This document shows positions 15,112 to 26,434 of a stretch of DNA of 64,000 nucleotides, one piece after another. Numbering within the stretch: the first letter of the stretch is position 1; each line of letters opens with the position of its first letter. The notes beneath the pieces are model-generated. The model ran no database searches. It worked only from the letters and a program-made list of their open reading frames with translations, and had not been told where the DNA came from. A program made the translations under genes and the position numbers. This DNA is from Dyella_B sp966430775 (lineage in GTDB: Bacteria; Pseudomonadota; Gammaproteobacteria; Xanthomonadales; Rhodanobacteraceae), in the NCBI GenBank assembly GCA_966430775.1, contig CBJMMB010000002.1:30698-94697 (forward strand). The letters are read 5' to 3'.

Positions 15112-16062
15112 ATGCACTCCAATCCCTGGTTCGTCCGCGCGCGACTGAAGACGCGCCAGCTCATGCTGCTGATCGCCATCGACGAGGAGGGCAACATCCA
15201 TCGCGCCGCCGAAGTCCTGAACATGTCGCAGCCAGCGGCGTCGAAGCTGCTCAAGGACCTGGAGGACATGCTGGGCGTACCGCTGTTCGAACGACTGCCG
15301 CGCGGCATGCGCCCGACCTGGTATGGCGAAAGCCTGATCCGCCACGCGCGCATTTCCCTCTCCAGCCTGCGCGAGGCGGGTTCGGAGATCGAAGCGCTGA
15401 AAACCGGCCAGGCCGGCAGCGTCGCCATCGGCGCCATCGCCGGCCCTTCGATGACCTTGCTGCCGAGCGCGCTGGCGCGCATTACCCGCGAGCGCCCGGA
15501 CCTGCGCGTATCGCTACTGGTGGAAAGCAGCGACGTGCTGCTGGAACGGTTGGCGCAGAACCGCGTGGATTTCCTGGTGGCGCGCCTGTTTGCGCGTCAC
15601 GATAAAAGCCAGCTGCTGTATGAGGCGCTGGCCGAAGAAGAGGTGTGCGCCATCGTGCGCCCGCAGCATCCGGTGCTGTCGCTGCCCAAGGTGGAACTGA
15701 CCCATCTGGCCAAGGCGGACTGGATCGTGCCGCCGGTCGGCAGCGTGCTGCGCCATCGTTTCGAACTGATGTTCCAGAGCGCCGGCCTGGAGCCGCCGCG
15801 ACAGGTGATCGGCACGGCGGCGCTGATGTTCCTCTCCAAGATCCTGCAGGAGACCGACTATATGGCGGTGGTGCCCACCGACGTCGCCCGCCACTATGCG
15901 GAATTCGGCATGGTGGCGGTGGTGCCGTACGAGCTGTCGTGCCGCATGGATTCGTTCGGCATCATCACCCGCCGGGACTGGCTGCTATCGCCCGCGGCGC
16001 ATACGGTGTTGCAGGCGGTGAAGGCGGCGGCGGTGCAGATTTATGGGTCGGCGGTCGAGTGA
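15112..16062 (+). CDS. LysR-type regulator of pentose catabolism (GbpR-like)
   Basis: 316 aa. N-terminal winged HTH at about 10-70 (TRQLMLLIAIDEEGNIHRAAEVLNMSQ in pieces, then PAASKLLKDLE). The effector-binding domain occupies about 90-310. The KTRQL opening and LPRGMRPTWYGE wing resemble GbpR-type regulators of sugar uptake genes. It is divergent from the FAH/ALDH genes and 428 bp upstream of the IlvD/Edd dehydratase, so it probably controls both with L-arabinose or an arabonate-derived ligand as effector. The role is inferred from position. Confidence 0.85.
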   Translation: MHSNPWFVRARLKTRQLMLLIAIDEEGNIHRAAEVLNMSQPAASKLLKDLEDMLGVPLFERLPRGMRPTWYGESLIRHARISLSSLREAGSEIEALKTGQAGSVAIGAIAGPSMTLLPSALARITRERPDLRVSLLVESSDVLLERLAQNRVDFLVARLFARHDKSQLLYEALAEEEVCAIVRPQHPVLSLPKVELTHLAKADWIVPPVGSVLRHRFELMFQSAGLEPPRQVIGTAALMFLSKILQETDYMAVVPTDVARHYAEFGMVAVVPYELSCRMDSFGIITRRDWLLSPAAHTVLQAVKAAAVQIYGSAVE

Positions 16063-16142
16063 GGGTTGCGTCGTTCGCTGCCACAAGCTCAGCAAAAACA
16101 GAAGGCTACCCGCGCCATGCGTGATCTTTCAGGTCACCCCAC

Positions 16143-16258
16143 CGTCATTCCGGCGAAGGCCGGAATCTATGCTTCGTGCTGGCGATAGATTCCTCGCTCC
16201 TCAAAGCCGAGCACATCCATGTGCTCTCCCCGCGTACCGGCCTTCGCCGGAATGACGC
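16143..16258. repeat. REP pair (CGTCATTCCGGCGAAGGC type)
   Basis: Two inverted REP units, CGTCATTCCGGCGAAGGCC and its complement, frame a 70-bp spacer that includes a GAGCACAT/ATGTGCTC stem. It lies in the gap after the LysR gene; a paired REP like this may act as a transcription terminator or mRNA 3' stabiliser. Confidence 0.8.
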
Positions 16259-16348
16259 CTTGGCTTTTTGTGGCAGCCCTTGAGCCTGTCGCTCCTGGTT
16301 AAAAGAAAAACACCCTCGCCCAAAACGAAAAGACGCACCGATAAGCAT

Positions 16349-16397
16349 ATGTATATCGATGCGGCAAATATTGTCATTTTTACCGTATCACTATGCT
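16349..16397 (+). promoter_or_regulatory. Putative promoter/operator of the pentonate dehydratase
   Basis: A -35-like TTGTCA (16371-16376) and a -10-like TATGCT (16392-16397) are 15 nt apart. They follow the motif pair ATGTATAT / CAAATATTG that recurs upstream of the LysR gene. About 95 nt of leader separates this from the ATG. The rest of the 16063-16490 gap holds the REP pair and nothing else recognised. Confidence 0.4.
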
Positions 16398-16490
16398 CTG
16401 TAGCATCGGTGGCGTAGAGCGTCTCCATCTGACAGACCGAAACGCCGCGCGCCTTTCGTCGCTGCCGCCACCGAAGGAATCCCTTTCTTT

Positions 16491-18215
16491 ATGGGCTCAC
16501 CCAAGAAGCCGTCCAGACGCAGCCAGGAATGGTTTGGCCGGGAAGGCAAGCAAGGCTTCTATTACCGCAGCTGGCTGAAAAGCTTAGGGCTACCGCACGA
16601 CATGTTCGATGGCCGGCCGGTGATCGGCATCTGCAATACCTGGTCGGAACTCACGCCATGCAATGCGTCGTTCCGCGAACTGGCCGAGCATGTGAAACGC
16701 GGCGTGTATGAAGCCGGCGGTTTTCCGCTGGAATTTCCGGTGATGTCGCTGGGCGAGACCCAGGTGCGGCCCACCGCCATGCTGTGGCGCAACCTGGCCA
16801 GCATGGACGTGGAGGAATCGATCCGCGCCAATCCGCTCGACGGCGTGGTGCTCTTGATGGGTTGCGACAAGACCACGCCCTCGCTCTTGATGGGCGCGGC
16901 CAGCGTTGACCTGCCCACCATCGGCTTGTCCGGTGGCGCATCGCTGTCGGGCAACTGGCGCGGCTGCCCGGTGGGTTCGGGTACCGGCGTGATCCAGATG
17001 TCGGAGATGGTGCGCGCGGGCGAATTGAGCCAGCGCGATTTCGTCGAAGCCGAAGCCTCCATGCAGCGCTCCAAGGGCAGCTGCATGACCATGGGCACCG
17101 CCTCGACCATGGCCTCCATGGTCGAAGCGCTCGGCATGTCGCTGCCGGAAAACGCGGCGATTCCGGCCGTGGATGCGCGCCGGTTCCGCCTTGCCCATCT
17201 GACCGGCCGGCGCATCGTCGAAATGGTGAAGGAAGACCTGCGCATGTCGCGCATCCTCACCCGCGACGCCTTCGAGAACGCGATCAAGACCAATGCCGCG
17301 ATCGGCGGTTCGACCAATGCCGTAATCCATCTGCTGGCGCTGGCCGGCCGCATCGGCGTGCCGCTGAGCCTGGATGATTGGGACCGCCTGGGCTCGCGCC
17401 TGCCATGCTTGGTCAATCTGAAACCGTCAGGCGAATACCTGATGGAGGATTTCTACTACGCCGGCGGCCTTCCCGCCGTGTTGCGCGAGATCTCCGAGCA
17501 TCTGGCGCTGGACGCGCTTACCGCCAATGGCCGCACGCTCGGCGAAAACATCGCCGATGCGCCGTGCTGGAATCGCGACGTGATCCGTCCGCTGGCCGAA
17601 CCGTTCAAGCCCGAAGCGGGCATCGCGGTACTGCACGGTAACCTGGCGCCGAACGGCGCGGTGATCAAGCCGTCGGCGGCTTCACCGCAGCTGTTGCAAC
17701 ACCGCGGCCGTGCCGTGGTGTTCGAGAATATCGAAGAGCTCAAGGCGCGGATCGACGACGAGGCGCTCGACATCGACGAAACCTGCGTGATGGTGCTGAA
17801 AAACTGCGGCCCGCGTGGTTATCCCGGCATGGCTGAAGTCGGCAACATGCCGCTGCCGCCGAAGCTGCTCAAGCGCGGCATCACCGACATCATCCGTATT
17901 TCCGATGCGCGCATGAGCGGTACCGCATACGGCACGGTGGTGTTGCATGTTTCGCCCGAGGCGGCGGCTGGCGGCACGTTGGCGCTGGTGCGCAATGGCG
18001 ATTTCATCGAGTTGGATGTGCCGAATCGTCGCCTGCATCTGGATGTGTCGGAAGAGGAATTGGCGCAACGTCGCGCCGAGTGGAAGGCTCCCGCTTCGCC
18101 GGCACGTGGCTGGACGAAGCTTTATGTGGATCATGTGCAGCAGGCGCATCTGGGTGCCGATCTCGACATTCTGGTCGGCGGCAGCGGCGATGAAGTGGGG
18201 CGCGATTCGCACTGA
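16491..18215 (+). CDS. IlvD/Edd-family L-arabinonate (pentonate) dehydratase
   Basis: 574 aa, typical of sugar-acid dehydratases. Iron-sulfur ligands are visible as CNTWSELTPCN (region 45-60), GCDKTTPS (about 124) and KGSCMTMGTAST (about 197). The GGSTNAVIHLLA motif and the C-terminal RMSGTAYG (Ser as base) complete the IlvD/Edd signature. The NTWSELTPCN variant and the neighbouring KGSA dehydrogenase and FAH genes argue for a pentonate dehydratase rather than dihydroxyacid dehydratase. The arabinose dehydrogenase and lactonase of the pathway are not in the window. Confidence 0.85.
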   Translation: MGSPKKPSRRSQEWFGREGKQGFYYRSWLKSLGLPHDMFDGRPVIGICNTWSELTPCNASFRELAEHVKRGVYEAGGFPLEFPVMSLGETQVRPTAMLWRNLASMDVEESIRANPLDGVVLLMGCDKTTPSLLMGAASVDLPTIGLSGGASLSGNWRGCPVGSGTGVIQMSEMVRAGELSQRDFVEAEASMQRSKGSCMTMGTASTMASMVEALGMSLPENAAIPAVDARRFRLAHLTGRRIVEMVKEDLRMSRILTRDAFENAIKTNAAIGGSTNAVIHLLALAGRIGVPLSLDDWDRLGSRLPCLVNLKPSGEYLMEDFYYAGGLPAVLREISEHLALDALTANGRTLGENIADAPCWNRDVIRPLAEPFKPEAGIAVLHGNLAPNGAVIKPSAASPQLLQHRGRAVVFENIEELKARIDDEALDIDETCVMVLKNCGPRGYPGMAEVGNMPLPPKLLKRGITDIIRISDARMSGTAYGTVVLHVSPEAAAGGTLALVRNGDFIELDVPNRRLHLDVSEEELAQRRAEWKAPASPARGWTKLYVDHVQQAHLGADLDILVGGSGDEVGRDSH

Positions 18216-18230
18216 CACGAATAACCCCAG

Positions 18231-18305
18231 TAGGTTGGGTTAGCGAAGCGTAACCCAACGTTTTCGTAGCGGCATTGTTGGGCTACGCTTCGCTAACCCA
18301 ACCTA
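18231..18305. repeat. Palindromic element P1, copy a
   Basis: TAGGTTGGGTTAGCGAAGCG and its near-complement face each other across a short spacer between two convergent genes (pentonate dehydratase and hpnB). The structure suits a bidirectional terminator. A second copy is at 42919-42993. Confidence 0.85.
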
Positions 18306-18314
18306 CGGGAAACA

Positions 18315-19424
18315 TCAGGTGCTGTAGGTGCGATCTTTCCAACGCGAGCGAACGCCGCGCCAATAGCGGATGGCCGAACTCCAGGTCATGCCCAGATACA
18401 GCACAGCACCGAACGGCAACAGCAGCGCCCACGCCAGGCGCATGTTGTAGTAACGCAACATGGGCAGATAGCTGAGCATCATCGCGATCAGCGCGATCAA
18501 GCCCAGACGCCACGCAACCGGTGAAGCCAGCAACACAAAAGGCAGACCGTAAGCGATGGCAAACAGGATGGTTACCACCAGCAGCAGCAAGGTCGAGTAA
18601 CCAAGCTGCGTAAACGCCGAACGCGCGACCATATCGTTGATCGAACCCAGGCTGCCGTAAGGACGCAAACTCACCACGCCACGACTAAGCCCCAGCCACG
18701 TGCGATAACCCGCATTCTTCACCTGCCGCGCCAGCGTGCAATCGTCGATCAACGCATTGCGCAAACTCGCGAACGCGCCTGCGCGCGCAAGCGCTTCGGT
18801 ATCGACCAGGATGCAGCCACCCGCCGCCGCCGCAACCAGGCGCGAAGATGAATTGGAAACGGAAAACGGATACAGCAGCTTGAAGTAGTAGACGAACGCC
18901 GGCAGCAACAGGCGATCCCAGAAACTGGTGCGGCGCAGGTCCGCCATCAGCGAGACGAACTGGCGGTTATCGCGTTGCTTGTGCGCGAGCAATGCCGGCA
19001 GCAAACCAGGTTGCAACTGGATGTCCGCATCCAGCAGCAAGGTGATCGGCGTATGCACATGCGCCTTGCCCTGCTCCAGCGCCCATAGCTTGCCGGCCCA
19101 GCCTTGCGGCAACGGCTGGCCGGAGATCACGCGTACGTTGGGAAACGATGCGGCGATCTTGGCGGTGTCGTCGGTGGATTGATCGTCGACCACGATCATC
19201 TGCAGGCCACTGCCTTGTGCCTGCAACCCCGCCAGCGTGAGGCCGATCACGTCGGCCTCGTTGCGCGCGGGAATCAGCACGGTGATCTGGCTGAGATCGG
19301 CCGGCCCGGCATGCGGGTCGGCTTCGATGCGTTCACGCGTGCTCCAGGGCCGCCACGGTACCAGCACCAGGCCCACCCACATCAATGCCGGCAGCGATGC
19401 GGCAATCCATTCCAGTATGCCCAT
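18315..19424 (-). CDS. hpnB: Hopene-associated glycosyltransferase HpnB
   Basis: 369 aa. A GT2-type domain (about 40-270) follows an N-terminal membrane anchor. It shows ITVLIPARNEA, the DDQSTDD nucleotide site and DADIQ as the metal-binding DxD. Three hydrophobic helices close the protein (about 280-350). This layout is that of HpnB, which lies in many hopanoid clusters without a settled reaction. It is 14 nt downstream of hpnH on the same strand, probably co-transcribed. Confidence 0.85.
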   Translation of the reverse strand: MGILEWIAASLPALMWVGLVLVPWRPWSTRERIEADPHAGPADLSQITVLIPARNEADVIGLTLAGLQAQGSGLQMIVVDDQSTDDTAKIAASFPNVRVISGQPLPQGWAGKLWALEQGKAHVHTPITLLLDADIQLQPGLLPALLAHKQRDNRQFVSLMADLRRTSFWDRLLLPAFVYYFKLLYPFSVSNSSSRLVAAAAGGCILVDTEALARAGAFASLRNALIDDCTLARQVKNAGYRTWLGLSRGVVSLRPYGSLGSINDMVARSAFTQLGYSTLLLLVVTILFAIAYGLPFVLLASPVAWRLGLIALIAMMLSYLPMLRYYNMRLAWALLLPFGAVLYLGMTWSSAIRYWRGVRSRWKDRTYST

Positions 19425-19438
19425 CGATGCTTAGACGC

Positions 19439-20581
19439 TTAGTGGTTCGCTTCGGTACCCGTTTCCGTGCTGCGACGCTGGATCGAGCTGATCGGAATAT
19501 GGATCGCGGTGGCATCGGCGCGATTGCCGTACTTCACCGGCAGATCGGGCGCCATCGGACCATCGGTACGCGGGCCGAACATCGACACCTTCAGCGCCTT
19601 CAGCGGATGCGCGAACATGTCGTTCACCGCCGTGCCTTCGAAGCCGCAGTGCGCCATGCAGTTGTCGCACTTCGGATTGATGCCCACACCGTATTTTTCC
19701 CACTCGGTGTCTTCCATCAATTCCTTGTAGGTCTTGGCGTAGCCTTCATCGACCAGCAAGTAGCACGGCTTCTGCCAGCCGAAGATGTTGTACGTCGGGT
19801 TGGACCACGGCGTGCATTGATAGCTCTGGTTGCCCGCGATGAAGTCCACGAACATCGCCGACTGGTTGAACGCCCACTTGCGCTTGCGTTCCTTGCCGAT
19901 CTTGAAGATGTCGCGGAACAGCTGCTTGCTCTCGGTGCGGCCGAGGAACACGTCCTGGCTCGGCGCATGCTGGTAGCTGTAGCCCGGCGATACGGTGATG
20001 CCTTCCACGCCCAGTTCCATCGCATAGTCAAAAAAGTCGGCGACTTCTTGGGGTGTCTCGTTGTTGAACAGCGTGCAGTTCACCGTCACGCGGAAGCCTT
20101 TCGACAGCGCGAGCTTGATCGCCGCCACGGCCTTATCGAATACGCCGTCCATGCACACGGACTTGTCGTGCTGCTTCTCCAGACCATCCAGATGCACCGA
20201 CCAGGTGAAGTACGGCGAGGGCTTGTACTCGTCGATGTGCTTGGGCATCAGGATCGCATTGGTGCACAGGTACACGAATTTCTTGCGCGCCACGATGCCT
20301 TCGACGATCTTCGGCAGTTCCTTGTGGATCAGCGGCTCGCCGCCGGGAATCGACACGACCGGTGCGTCGCACTCGTCCACTGCTGCCAGCGCCTGCTCGA
20401 CGCTCATGCGCTTTTGCAGGATTTCCTTCGGCTGGTCGATCTTGCCGCAACCGGCGCAAGCGAGATTGCACTGGAACAGCGGCTCCAACATCATCGCCAA
20501 CGGGTAGCGCTTCTGACCGCTCAGCTTCTTCTTGAGGATGTATTGAGCGATCGTGGTTTGCTGAATAAGAGGGATACCCAA
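19439..20581 (-). CDS. hpnH: Adenosyl-hopene transferase HpnH (radical SAM)
   Basis: 380 aa. HpnH joins the adenosyl radical of SAM to diploptene to give adenosylhopane, the first side-chain step. The radical SAM cluster CxxxCxxC is C38-C42-C45 (FQCNLACAGCGK). ISIPGGEPL-like text around 95-105 (VSIPGGEP) is the SAM-binding GGE motif. The N-terminal PLIQQ...KRYPL and the C-terminal HCGFEG match the family. The start is TTG at 20581 with GGAGAAG 7 nt upstream; no ATG gives the family N-terminus. A 114-bp gap to idi may carry its promoter. Confidence 0.93.
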   Translation of the reverse strand: MGIPLIQQTTIAQYILKKKLSGQKRYPLAMMLEPLFQCNLACAGCGKIDQPKEILQKRMSVEQALAAVDECDAPVVSIPGGEPLIHKELPKIVEGIVARKKFVYLCTNAILMPKHIDEYKPSPYFTWSVHLDGLEKQHDKSVCMDGVFDKAVAAIKLALSKGFRVTVNCTLFNNETPQEVADFFDYAMELGVEGITVSPGYSYQHAPSQDVFLGRTESKQLFRDIFKIGKERKRKWAFNQSAMFVDFIAGNQSYQCTPWSNPTYNIFGWQKPCYLLVDEGYAKTYKELMEDTEWEKYGVGINPKCDNCMAHCGFEGTAVNDMFAHPLKALKVSMFGPRTDGPMAPDLPVKYGNRADATAIHIPISSIQRRSTETGTEANH

Positions 20582-20695
20582 GGGACTTCTCCGGAATGTC
20601 TGGACGCCTTTACCGCACGGCGCCTGAAAATCTTACCTGTTCAGTACAGTATAAGTCACTCGAACGTCAGCCACGGTCCTGGCTGCGTCCGGCCG

Positions 20696-21278
20696 TTAAC
20701 CTTTGAGCACCTCGGGGTGCTCGCGGCGAATCCGTTCCCACTCGATCTTGAACCAGGGCGTGAAGGCCTCAGGCTTGGCCGCGATTTCCGCGTCCAGCGC
20801 GTCCGGCGCGATGTAGCGCAGGCCCGAAATCTCGTTGATGTTCACCGTCGGCGCATCATCGCTGCGACCCGCGTAGACCCAGCACAGTTCATGCTCGGCG
20901 CCGTCCGCATCGAACTGCGCCTGGTATTGGAACTTGAACAGATACGTGAGCGGACAGGCCAGCCCGAGTTCTTCCTTCAGGCGGCGATGGATGGCGGTAT
21001 CGACGGTTTCGCCGCGGCGCGGATGGCTGCAGCAGGTGTTCGACCAATAACCTGGCCACAAACGCTTGCCCGGCGCACGCTGCTGCAGCAGCAGTTCGCC
21101 CTTCGCGTTGAACACGAACAGCGAGAACGCGCGATGCAGCGTGCCTTTGCCGACGTGCGCGGAAGCCTTGTCGAGGAAACCGATCTCGCGATCGTCGCTG
21201 TCGACCAGCACCAGCGGCTCGTCGTCGAACGACACCACTTCGTTGGAATCGCGCCAGTCCTGGCGCTCGAGTTCTGTG

Positions 21279-21286
<8 letters not shown>
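20696..21286 (-). CDS. idi: Type I isopentenyl-diphosphate isomerase
   Basis: 196 aa, Nudix fold. It interconverts IPP and DMAPP. The catalytic Cys is C86 in NTCCSHP and the catalytic Glu E133 in EHELCW; the Nudix-like helix HRRLKEELGL lies at 100-109. The only plausible start is TTG at 21286, overlapping the end of the HMGR-MVK gene by 8 nt, which implies translational coupling. An isomerase is essential when isoprenoids come from mevalonate, since that route yields only IPP. Last gene of the mevalonate set on this strand. Confidence 0.88.
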
Positions 21287-23561
<2,275 letters not shown>

Positions 23562-23658
23562 AAGCCTTAAGCACTCCGTGATAGGTCGAAAGTCACAGAC
23601 CCTGGCGTCACGGCGTTGCAAGCGGCACGGATGCCATGACGTAGGGTGGGGGCTGTGA

Positions 23659-24750
23659 TCACGTCAATGTCCTTGCGGGGGAAGAAGCCGCATCCGTGCG
23701 CATATGGCAACTCACCCCATGGGAATCAAGCCCCAGGGGAACGACGTGCATACCAGCCGAGACAATGACGCGTTCAAATGTCGCCAACCTTTCCGCGTCC
23801 TCGGCGAAAACCACGCCGAAGTCACCGCCGGCGCCGCAAGGCTTATAGCTGACATCGGTGCCGGAAGCCATACCGGCGAGCTCTTTTTGTGCGGGGGAAT
23901 AGATTTCCAGACCGCATGCGGCGCCGAAACGCTGCAGGCCGCGCGCATAATCTTTTGTAAGGCCGATGAAAGACGGCAGATCCCGCCGCTTCAACGCATC
24001 GATCGCCGCCGCCGAAACCAAGCCCAGTTCGCGCATGTGCGCGTCGTAGTCCTGAGCATGGCTTTGCCGCCATTGCGCCAGATGCTGCAACGACTGGTTG
24101 GTGGATACCGACTGGCCCGACCATACGAACAGGCAGTGCAGGCCGTCCGTCGAAAGGGTTTCATACGTGGGCTCGCGCGTAGCGCCAACAAGCTGATAGC
24201 CGATCAAGCCGCCCGCCACGCTGGCCGCCACGTCGACGCCACTGCCGCGGCCGCCTTGCCAATCGCCATGCATGTGCAGCAGCCGGCGCATCCATTGCGT
24301 GCGATCGGTGATCACATCGCCGTGGCCGGCATAGGTCGCCAGTGATGAGGCAAGCGCCACGGTCAAGGCCGCACTGGAACCCAACCCGAGTTTGGATACG
24401 CCATCGGCATGAAAGAAGCCGGAGGTATCCAGGTACAGATCGAATCCTTTTTCCGATACCGGCGCGAGACCTTCGCGCAGCATGCCGTGCCAGACATGAT
24501 CGACCAGCGTCAGCTTGGCCTTGCTTGCCTCATCGCACTGCCATTGCCACTGGCCGTTATCACTCGTGAGCGCACGCGCGCTGGGAATGCCGAGATCCGG
24601 CGCATGCACGTCGCAGACATGATCTTCGCGCGACACGATCCGCACCTGGGCGCGGCGATCGACCGCCTGCACCAGGGCGCGCGCACCTTCCAGTACCGCG
24701 TAATCGCCCAGCAGAACCAGCTTGGCGGGAGCGCTGGCGACGACTTCCAT
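23659..24750 (-). CDS. Phosphomevalonate kinase (GHMP kinase)
   Basis: 363 aa. It phosphorylates 5-phosphomevalonate to the diphosphate. GHMP motifs are SAPAKLVLLGDYAVLEGA (5-22), KLGLGSSAALTVAL (about 119-132) and the late CGAGGDFGVV. GRGSGVDVAAS is the loop with the likely catalytic Asp. The ATG at 24750 shares its A with the decarboxylase TGA (TGATG), so the two are coupled. Homology alone cannot exclude another GHMP kinase, but the position between decarboxylase and HMGR-MVK makes PMK the natural reading. Confidence 0.87.
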   Translation of the reverse strand: MEVVASAPAKLVLLGDYAVLEGARALVQAVDRRAQVRIVSREDHVCDVHAPDLGIPSARALTSDNGQWQWQCDEASKAKLTLVDHVWHGMLREGLAPVSEKGFDLYLDTSGFFHADGVSKLGLGSSAALTVALASSLATYAGHGDVITDRTQWMRRLLHMHGDWQGGRGSGVDVAASVAGGLIGYQLVGATREPTYETLSTDGLHCLFVWSGQSVSTNQSLQHLAQWRQSHAQDYDAHMRELGLVSAAAIDALKRRDLPSFIGLTKDYARGLQRFGAACGLEIYSPAQKELAGMASGTDVSYKPCGAGGDFGVVFAEDAERLATFERVIVSAGMHVVPLGLDSHGVSCHMRTDAASSPARTLT

Positions 24751-25778
24751 CAGGCCTCCACCAGGTCCGTAGCGATCGCGCGCGCGCCTTCGCCCAGGCC
24801 GGTATCGAGCACTTCGAGCACGCCGGGCACATCGCGCAAAGCGGCCTTCACCTGTTCGATCGCCGATGGCGCGCAAACCGCTTTCACCTGCGGGCCGGCA
24901 TCGACGGTGAAAAACACCGGCACGCCTTGCTGACGCAACGCACGCAGGCGATGCATGCATTCCACGGTGGCGCCGTTCCAGTACAGCAAGCCCGGCTGCG
25001 CGGCCAGCGCCAGCGCATGCATCTTCAGGCAGCTGTATTCGGAGATCTGCGCCAGCGCATCGAAATCGCGCGCAAGCACGGCGTTGCGCGCCACGCTCAA
25101 ATCCGCCTCTTGCGTATCGATCCACGCGGATTGATACGGCGAGGTCTCGGCGGTGCGACGCATGCCTTCGGTGGAACCCACCTGCTTGGCGGCGGTGGAG
25201 GTGATCGCCACCGCCACGCGCAAGGGCCATGCGTTGGCGTCCAACACCGGACGCGCCACCGAATCGGTGCCATCGGCAAGCTTGCCGTGCGCCCATTCCA
25301 CATAGCCGCCGAAAATGGAGCGCGCGGCCGAACCGGAACAACGGCGCGCCAGCACCGATTGCTCGTCCAGGCTCAGGTTCAACCCCAATGCGCGCGCACC
25401 GGCATGCACCAGGGCGGCAAAGCCCGATGCCGATGAAGCCAGGCCTGCGGCAGTGGGAAAGTTGTTGCGGCTCGCCACATTGGCGCCATAGTCGACGCCG
25501 GCGCGCGCGCGCAGCAGGTCCAGGCATTTGCTGATACGCCGGGTTTCGGCGTCATCACTGCGGCCGTTGAGGCTGGCCCGATCCTCTTTCTGGCCGGGCA
25601 CGAACTGCACGTCGGTGCGCGTCCACAGGCTTTCCAGCGTGATGGAGAGCGAACCGACCACCGGCAGGTTCAGCGCGGCATCGCGCTTGCCCCAGTACTT
25701 GATCAAGGCGATGTTGGGTTGCGCCTGGGAGGCAGCACGCAATTCACCGGATGCATCGGTGCGTGGTTCGCGGTTCAT
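24750..25778 (-). CDS. mvaD: Diphosphomevalonate decarboxylase
   Basis: 342 aa. It converts diphosphomevalonate to IPP with ATP and release of CO2. The family signature NIALIKYWGKRD lies at 22-33, NNFPTAAGLASSASGFAAL is the phosphate loop near 105-123, and SGSAARSIFGGYVEW near 148-162 carries the conserved SGSA-R motif. ATG at 25778; upstream in-frame sequence overlaps the DUF2147 gene. It starts 40 nt after DUF2147 and is coupled to PMK downstream. Confidence 0.92.
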   Translation of the reverse strand: MNREPRTDASGELRAASQAQPNIALIKYWGKRDAALNLPVVGSLSITLESLWTRTDVQFVPGQKEDRASLNGRSDDAETRRISKCLDLLRARAGVDYGANVASRNNFPTAAGLASSASGFAALVHAGARALGLNLSLDEQSVLARRCSGSAARSIFGGYVEWAHGKLADGTDSVARPVLDANAWPLRVAVAITSTAAKQVGSTEGMRRTAETSPYQSAWIDTQEADLSVARNAVLARDFDALAQISEYSCLKMHALALAAQPGLLYWNGATVECMHRLRALRQQGVPVFFTVDAGPQVKAVCAPSAIEQVKAALRDVPGVLEVLDTGLGEGARAIATDLVEA

Positions 25779-25818
25779 GATGTCTCGCTGGGGAAAGGAA
25801 ACTTTGTATTCCGGCCGG

Positions 25819-26352
25819 TTACTTGCCCGGCGCGTCCGGCACGAAGGGCAGTTGTCCTGGCGCGGCTGGCCGCATGGTGACGCGGGTCCACACGGTGCTG
25901 CCGCCGAACAGGCTGATGCCGATGTAGCCATGCAGCTGCAACCGGTCCGGGCCGCGCAGCCGAACCCAGCAATTATAGGTGCGGCCGTCGTCCGAGTTAT
26001 AGACGCGGCCGCTTTTCCATTTCTTATTTGCCGGATCGAACTTCAGTCCCGTAAGCAAACGCAGCCCTGTCAACGGCCGGGAACGCAAGGCCGGGTCGGG
26101 ATTGTGGCGGTCGGTGACGATCTTGCCGTTGAGTTCGGGGCCATCTTCGGGCCCATAGGTGTCGTGCAACTGCCACAGGATGGTGCCCTGGTATTCGTCG
26201 CCGACCTGCTCGATGCGGATGACGGCGTCATGGCTTTCCACCAGCCAGTCGCCCACGATGGCCGAAGGTGTGGGCACGTAAGAGTCGGCCGCATGCGCCG
26301 CAACGCTCAGCAGCAAACAGGCCAATGCGCTCAGCCAGGCACCCTTTTTCAT
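25819..26352 (-). CDS. Secreted DUF2147 protein
   Basis: 177 aa with a signal peptide (MKKGAW, hydrophobic core, cleavage after AHA-AD at about 21). The rest matches DUF2147, a lipocalin-like periplasmic domain: IVGDWLVE at 32-39, GKIVTDRHNPDP, LLTGLKFD and a GRVYNSDDGRTY strand. Function of the domain is unknown. It is the first gene of the minus-strand mevalonate series and divergent from hpnI (82-bp gap), so it may be carried along by that promoter rather than take part in the pathway. Confidence 0.85.
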   Translation of the reverse strand: MKKGAWLSALACLLLSVAAHAADSYVPTPSAIVGDWLVESHDAVIRIEQVGDEYQGTILWQLHDTYGPEDGPELNGKIVTDRHNPDPALRSRPLTGLRLLTGLKFDPANKKWKSGRVYNSDDGRTYNCWVRLRGPDRLQLHGYIGISLFGGSTVWTRVTMRPAAPGQLPFVPDAPGK

Positions 26353-26434
26353 CGCAAACCCTCTTGCATCATCGCGAGCCAGGCCTCATATGTGCGCGCT
26401 TCGTGTCGACGCATTCCCGGTAGCATAAACGTCT

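Noticed and set aside
16491..18215. IlvD, dihydroxyacid dehydratase of branched-chain amino acid synthesis
   Set aside because: Family-level match only; motif variant and neighbours fit a sugar-acid dehydratase.
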